Assembly: GCA_002381225.1 (NCBI GenBank)
Contig: DFSS01000020.1
Location: 3,002 to 28,966 of the forward strand
Direction: 5' to 3'
DNA from: Flavobacteriales bacterium UBA3431
Lineage (GTDB): Bacteria > Bacteroidota > Bacteroidia > Flavobacteriales > Schleiferiaceae
Length of the DNA: 25,965 bases
Positions 22,605 to 25,965 of the stretch are shown here, in pieces. The notes under the pieces were generated by a model. That model saw nothing but the letters and a program-made list of their open reading frames with translations. It made no database searches and was not told where the DNA came from. The stretch's first letter is position 1. The number at the start of each line of letters is the position of its first letter. Both the position numbers and the translations under genes were made by a program.

Positions 22605-23651
22605 TTTATCGGCAGAAAATGCTTTCCAACCTTGAGCCTCTAAAGCAACAGCCTGTCCAGAATTCGTGACCATCTGGAACACCTTATCTGCCGTCATGTG
22701 CCCGATCGGTGTCAGGCTTGGATTTCCTTTGATTTTGTCAAAATCCGCAATGGGGATGGTAAAAAGAAGCTCATAATCCTCTCCCCCATTTAACACCGCA
22801 GTAATGGGGTTGATCCCAAACTCTTCTGCCAAATGCATCATTTGAGGATCCATGGGGATTTTGTCTTCATATATCGTGCAACCCACGCCGCTTTGGGTGC
22901 CAAGATGTAAAATCTCTGAACTCAGCCCGTCCGAAATATCCATCATACTCGTGGGAATCACCCCCAGTTCGGCGAGCAAAGCGCTAATGTCTTTGCGGGC
23001 CTCGGGCTTGAGCTGCCTTTCCAGAACATATTCATGGCCCTGCAGTTCGGGCTGCAAATTGGGGTTTGCTTGGTATGCGGCCTTTTCCCGTTCCAAGACC
23101 TGCAATCCCATGTAGGCCGCACCTAAATCACCGGTCACCACAAGCAAATCACCGGCTTGAGCCCCATCGCGTTGAACCGATTTTCCCTTCGCCACATGGC
23201 CCACAGCGGTAACGCTGAGAACAAGGCCTGACTGGCTCGAGGTAGTATCACCCCCCACCAAGTCCACGCCATAGCGGGAACATGCCAGGAGCAATCCGGC
23301 GTAAATTTCTTCTAAGGCCTCCACAGGAAAACGGCTGCTCACCGCCATCCCGACCAACAATTGACTGGGTGTCCCATTCATGGCATAGATGTCAGAAAAA
23401 TTGACCACTGCCGCTTTGTAGCCAAGGTGTTTCAGCGGGACATACCCCAAATCAAAATGAATGCCCTCAACAAGTAAGTCTTTGGAAATTAACACTTCAG
23501 AATCGCCAAAATCTAAAACTGCCGCATCGTCCCCCACCCCTTTTCGGGTGCTGGGCGCTTTCAGTTCGATGGCCGCGGTAAGACGGTCAATCAATCCAAA
23601 TTCTCCAAGTTCTGATAAAGGGGTTCTTTGGGGGGAGGGGGTATCAAGCAT
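22602..23651 (-). CDS. thiL: Thiamine-monophosphate kinase
   Basis: ThiL phosphorylates thiamine monophosphate to the active cofactor thiamine diphosphate, which the sucA-encoded E1 needs. The protein is 349 residues, a normal length. The ATP/metal-binding motif is GVGDDAAVLD (about 38-47), followed by SKDLLVEGIHFDL, NFSDIYAMNG, VGGDTTSS and the later MDISDGLSSEI and NGGEDYELLF motifs that mark the AIRS/ThiL fold. The ATG at 23651 is divergent from gdhA with 41 nt between them. I could not assign a clean -7 box on the minus strand. Confidence 0.95.
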   Translation of the reverse strand: MLDTPSPQRTPLSELGEFGLIDRLTAAIELKAPSTRKGVGDDAAVLDFGDSEVLISKDLLVEGIHFDLGYVPLKHLGYKAAVVNFSDIYAMNGTPSQLLVGMAVSSRFPVEALEEIYAGLLLACSRYGVDLVGGDTTSSQSGLVLSVTAVGHVAKGKSVQRDGAQAGDLLVVTGDLGAAYMGLQVLEREKAAYQANPNLQPELQGHEYVLERQLKPEARKDISALLAELGVIPTSMMDISDGLSSEILHLGTQSGVGCTIYEDKIPMDPQMMHLAEEFGINPITAVLNGGEDYELLFTIPIADFDKIKGNPSLTPIGHMTADKVFQMVTNSGQAVALEAQGWKAFSADK

Positions 23652-23667
23652 GACGCAAATTTCGGTA

Positions 23668-23675
23668 TACCTTTG
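23668..23675 (+). promoter_or_regulatory. Promoter box TACCTTTG for gdhA
   Basis: TACCTTTG matches TAnnTTTG exactly and lies 17 nt before the gdhA ATG in the divergent thiL-gdhA region. No TTTG is seen 19 nt upstream, where thiL coding sequence begins. It gives gdhA a short leader of about 10-12 nt. Confidence 0.5.
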
Positions 23676-23692
23676 CCTTAAATAACTTTCCT

Positions 23693-25048
23693 ATGGCTCA
23701 GAATTACAACGCGCAAATTAGTGCGTTTATGGAAGGTGTTCGTGCTCGCAACCCGCATGAACCAGAATTCCTTCAAGCAGTGCAAGAGGTTGCTGAGTCC
23801 GTGATCCCTTTTATTGAGGAAAATCCCAAGTACAAGACCGCTAAGGTATTGGAACGCATCGCTGAACCCGAGCGTACCATTTTATTCCGTGTTTCTTGGA
23901 CGGGTGATGACGGCACGGTGCACGTGAACCGCGGCTACCGCGTGGAGTTTAACAGCGCCATTGGCCCCTACAAAGGTGGCTTGCGCTTTCACCCGACGGT
24001 GAACTTGAGCGTCTTAAAGTTCTTGGGCTTCGAGCAAATTTTCAAAAACAGCCTCACTTCCCTACCCATGGGTGGCGGCAAGGGGGGTTCGGACTTTGAC
24101 CCTAAAGGCAAATCGGACGCAGAGGTCATGCGCTTCTGTCAAGCTTTCATGACCGAATTGTGCCGCCATATTGGTCCCAATACCGACGTTCCAGCCGGGG
24201 ATATCGGTGTAGGTGGCCGTGAGATTGGTTACATGTTTGGGCAATACAAGCGCATTCGCAACGAGTTCACCGGCGTCCTCACGGGCAAGGGTCTCAACTG
24301 GGGTGGTTCGCTCATCCGCCCTGAGGCGACGGGCTACGGAACCGTTTACTTTGCCAAGGAGATGCTCGCTGCGAAAGGTGACAGCTTCAGCGGCAAAACG
24401 GTCGTGGTATCTGGATCAGGCAACGTGGCTCAATATGCGGTGGAGAAAGCTACCCAATTGGGTGGTACGGTGGTGACGATGTCCGATTCATCGGGCTACA
24501 TCTACGATGCAGATGGCATTACTGCCGAGAAATTGGCCTTTGTCATGAATTTGAAGAATGTCAAGCGTGGCCGTATTTCCGAATACACGGAGGCCTATCC
24601 TTCGGCCAAATTCGTTGCAGGAAAAACCCCTTGGGAGGTGAAGTGTGATATTGCCCTTCCCTGTGCTACCCAAAATGAATTGACTGGCGATGATGCGAAA
24701 ACTTTGATTGCTCAGGGTGCATTCTGCGTAGCGGAAGGGGCCAACATGCCTTGTACGCCTGAAGCCATTGAAGCTTTCCACCAACACCACATCTTGTTCA
24801 GCCCAGGTAAGGCATCCAACGCCGGCGGTGTAGCCACCTCTGGTTTGGAAATGTCTCAAAACAGCTTGCGGATGAATTGGACCCGCGAAGAGGTAGACGA
24901 GAAATTGCACACCATCATGGTGAACATTCACGCTGCATGTGTCAAGTATGGCACCAAAGAAAACGGCTACGTGGATTACGTAAAAGGCGCTAACCTCGCC
25001 GGCTTTGTGAAAGTGGCAGATGCCATGCTCGATCAAGGCATCATGTAA
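23693..25048 (+). CDS. gdhA: NADP-specific glutamate dehydrogenase
   Basis: A 451-residue hexameric glutamate dehydrogenase that aminates 2-oxoglutarate to glutamate. Substrate-binding Lys residues lie at K94 (YKGGLRFHP), K118 and K130 (MGGGKGGSDFDPKGKS). The catalytic Asp is D170 in AGDIGVGGREIGYMFG. The Rossmann domain has GSGNVAQYA at 241-249. The length and the KGGSDFDPKGKS stretch fit the NADP-linked assimilatory type found in many bacteria. It stands alone: it is divergent from thiL and is followed by a strong terminator. Confidence 0.97.
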   Translation: MAQNYNAQISAFMEGVRARNPHEPEFLQAVQEVAESVIPFIEENPKYKTAKVLERIAEPERTILFRVSWTGDDGTVHVNRGYRVEFNSAIGPYKGGLRFHPTVNLSVLKFLGFEQIFKNSLTSLPMGGGKGGSDFDPKGKSDAEVMRFCQAFMTELCRHIGPNTDVPAGDIGVGGREIGYMFGQYKRIRNEFTGVLTGKGLNWGGSLIRPEATGYGTVYFAKEMLAAKGDSFSGKTVVVSGSGNVAQYAVEKATQLGGTVVTMSDSSGYIYDADGITAEKLAFVMNLKNVKRGRISEYTEAYPSAKFVAGKTPWEVKCDIALPCATQNELTGDDAKTLIAQGAFCVAEGANMPCTPEAIEAFHQHHILFSPGKASNAGGVATSGLEMSQNSLRMNWTREEVDEKLHTIMVNIHAACVKYGTKENGYVDYVKGANLAGFVKVADAMLDQGIM

Positions 25049-25066
25049 TTCAACCCCTTTTTGAAT

Positions 25067-25101
25067 GCAAAAGGCCGCCCCGAAAGGAGCGGCCTTTTTT
25101 T
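25067..25101. terminator. Bidirectional rho-independent terminator between gdhA and the outer-membrane gene
   Basis: AAGGCCGC (25071-25078) and GCGGCCTT (25089-25096) form a stem around a 10-nt loop, followed by a T-run on the plus strand. The preceding A residues give a T-tract on the minus strand too. It can end both gdhA and the convergent gene whose stop is at 25117. Confidence 0.88.
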
Positions 25102-25116
25102 ATCTACCGGCGCGGA

Positions 25117-25965
25117 TTACCACTTGACAGAGTAGCCAAAGCCAATAGCGCCCAGAAATGCCACAGGCATCTGCGCTTCAGATGTAAAGACAGGGGTAGC
25201 TGACTTCCTGGCTTCAATAAAGAAATTATTAAATCCAAGACGGGCTTGGACGCCATAGGCCCAACGCATCGCATAAAAATTGCTGGACACCCGATCGTTG
25301 ACGCGACCCAGACCCGTGATGTAGTAATCGCGGTACATAGTGGGTTTCCCCATTCGCAAACTCATAGAGTTCCCTACGGAAAGACTCAAGCCTTTTCGTC
25401 CCGAACGGCTCGCATTGAAAACAAAGTTGCTATTCAACGTGAGGTAGTTGATCAGGAATTGCGATCTCCGCCAAAAGACCTCCATTTCAGAGGTCGCAGG
25501 AGCCTGAAGGACCGCCAGCCCGTTGGGCACTCCATCCAAAAATGTGGTGCTTAAGTAGGCATTTGGATTAAAATCTACGCCGATAAAATCCCATGCCAAC
25601 CCTAAATGTCCCCAAATGGGCGATTCCTTCCATCTTTCTTGGACATAGAACCACTCATACGAGGTGCGGTTCACATAGTCTACCTGCCCATCGCCCCAGG
25701 AAGAAGTGGGATTGTTGAAACCTTCGGCACCCGAAAAATTAGCGCCGCTGTAAAAGCCCGGATAAAATCCAAAGGACACCGTCTGCCCCTCAAAGCGGTA
25801 AACTTTTTCTTGTTTAGAGGGCTTAGATTTTGGCTCAAATTTCACCTTCACATCAGGAGAAAGGGTCATTTCAACCTCTTCCCCAAACATACGAATGCCA
25901 TTGGAGTCAAGTTGAATAGAATCGGCCTTGAAAGTGGTCTGGGGACGCTCTACCTCTTGCGCACA
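25117..25965 (-). CDS. Outer-membrane-like protein, N-terminus cut by window edge
   Basis: Two hundred and eighty-two codons plus the stop are visible; the frame stays open to the last base, so the start lies beyond the window. The in-frame stretch before the ATG at 25890 (CAQEVERPQTTFKADS) reads as mature N-terminal sequence just after a signal peptide, so the ATG is internal. A charged segment (KVKFEPKSKPSKQEKVY) is followed by aromatic-rich beta-strand-like sequence with repeated W/Y/F, and the protein ends GAIGFGYSVKW. A terminal aromatic residue fits a beta-barrel outer-membrane protein. I do not recognise the family. The convergent neighbour is gdhA. Confidence 0.7.
   Translation of the reverse strand, partial: CAQEVERPQTTFKADSIQLDSNGIRMFGEEVEMTLSPDVKVKFEPKSKPSKQEKVYRFEGQTVSFGFYPGFYSGANFSGAEGFNNPTSSWGDGQVDYVNRTSYEWFYVQERWKESPIWGHLGLAWDFIGVDFNPNAYLSTTFLDGVPNGLAVLQAPATSEMEVFWRRSQFLINYLTLNSNFVFNASRSGRKGLSLSVGNSMSLRMGKPTMYRDYYITGLGRVNDRVSSNFYAMRWAYGVQARLGFNNFFIEARKSATPVFTSEAQMPVAFLGAIGFGYSVKW

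Noticed and set aside
1..25965. Mobile elements, CRISPR arrays, defence or phage genes
   Set aside because: I saw no transposase, integrase, direct-repeat array or defence-type domain; gene content and coding density look like ordinary core chromosome.

Overview
The window looks like part of a Bacteroidota chromosome, probably an aquatic or marine relative of the Flavobacteriales (Cryomorphaceae/Schleiferiaceae type; this placement is inference). The evidence is a C-terminal type IX secretion (T9SS) sorting domain, short lipoproteins with a lipobox, Bacteroidota-style -7 promoter boxes (TAnnTTTG), no obvious Shine-Dalgarno sequences, and a di-heme sdhCAB operon. It is dense, mostly housekeeping DNA. 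I see no transposon, phage, CRISPR array, tRNA or rRNA, and no gene-free stretch longer than about 300 bases.

Layout, left to right. Positions 1-3748 (minus) carry the 2-oxoglutarate dehydrogenase genes: E2 (sucB, cut by the left edge) and E1 (sucA), with a promoter box and a 26-bp dyad upstream. Positions 3842-8015 (minus) hold a translationally coupled trio: an RND/MMPL-type membrane transporter, glucose-1-phosphate thymidylyltransferase (rfbA) and a polyprenyl synthase. Positions 8083-11125 (minus) hold a second coupled trio: an orphan sensor histidine kinase, the radical-SAM haem chaperone hemW and a cyclase-family (kynurenine-formamidase-like) hydrolase. Positions 11214-13272 (plus) encode a membrane-anchored metallophosphoesterase and a T9SS-secreted protein with a CxxCH motif. 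These are followed by a structured, possibly non-coding RNA ending in a strong terminator at 13389-13411.

Positions 13478-17920 (minus) hold an aldehyde dehydrogenase very like 2-aminomuconate-semialdehyde dehydrogenase, an atypical SDR lacking the YxxxK motif, a class I methyltransferase and an aminopeptidase P. Positions 18010-21459 (plus) are sdhC-sdhA-sdhB with an almost textbook Bacteroidota promoter. Two tandem paralogous lipoproteins (21477-22544) follow, each with its own terminator. Then come thiL (minus), gdhA (plus, NADP-type glutamate dehydrogenase) and the C-terminal part of an outer-membrane-like protein (minus) that runs off the right edge.

Functionally, three nodes of 2-oxoglutarate/succinate metabolism sit in one window: sucAB, sdhCAB and gdhA. 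The most interesting non-coding signal is a recurrent TACCTT(T/C)G box. All six copies I could find by eye lie just upstream of a start codon, and five of them end only 5-7 nt before the ATG. This suggests leaderless or nearly leaderless transcripts. I did not find a clear new multi-gene defence or mobile system here.
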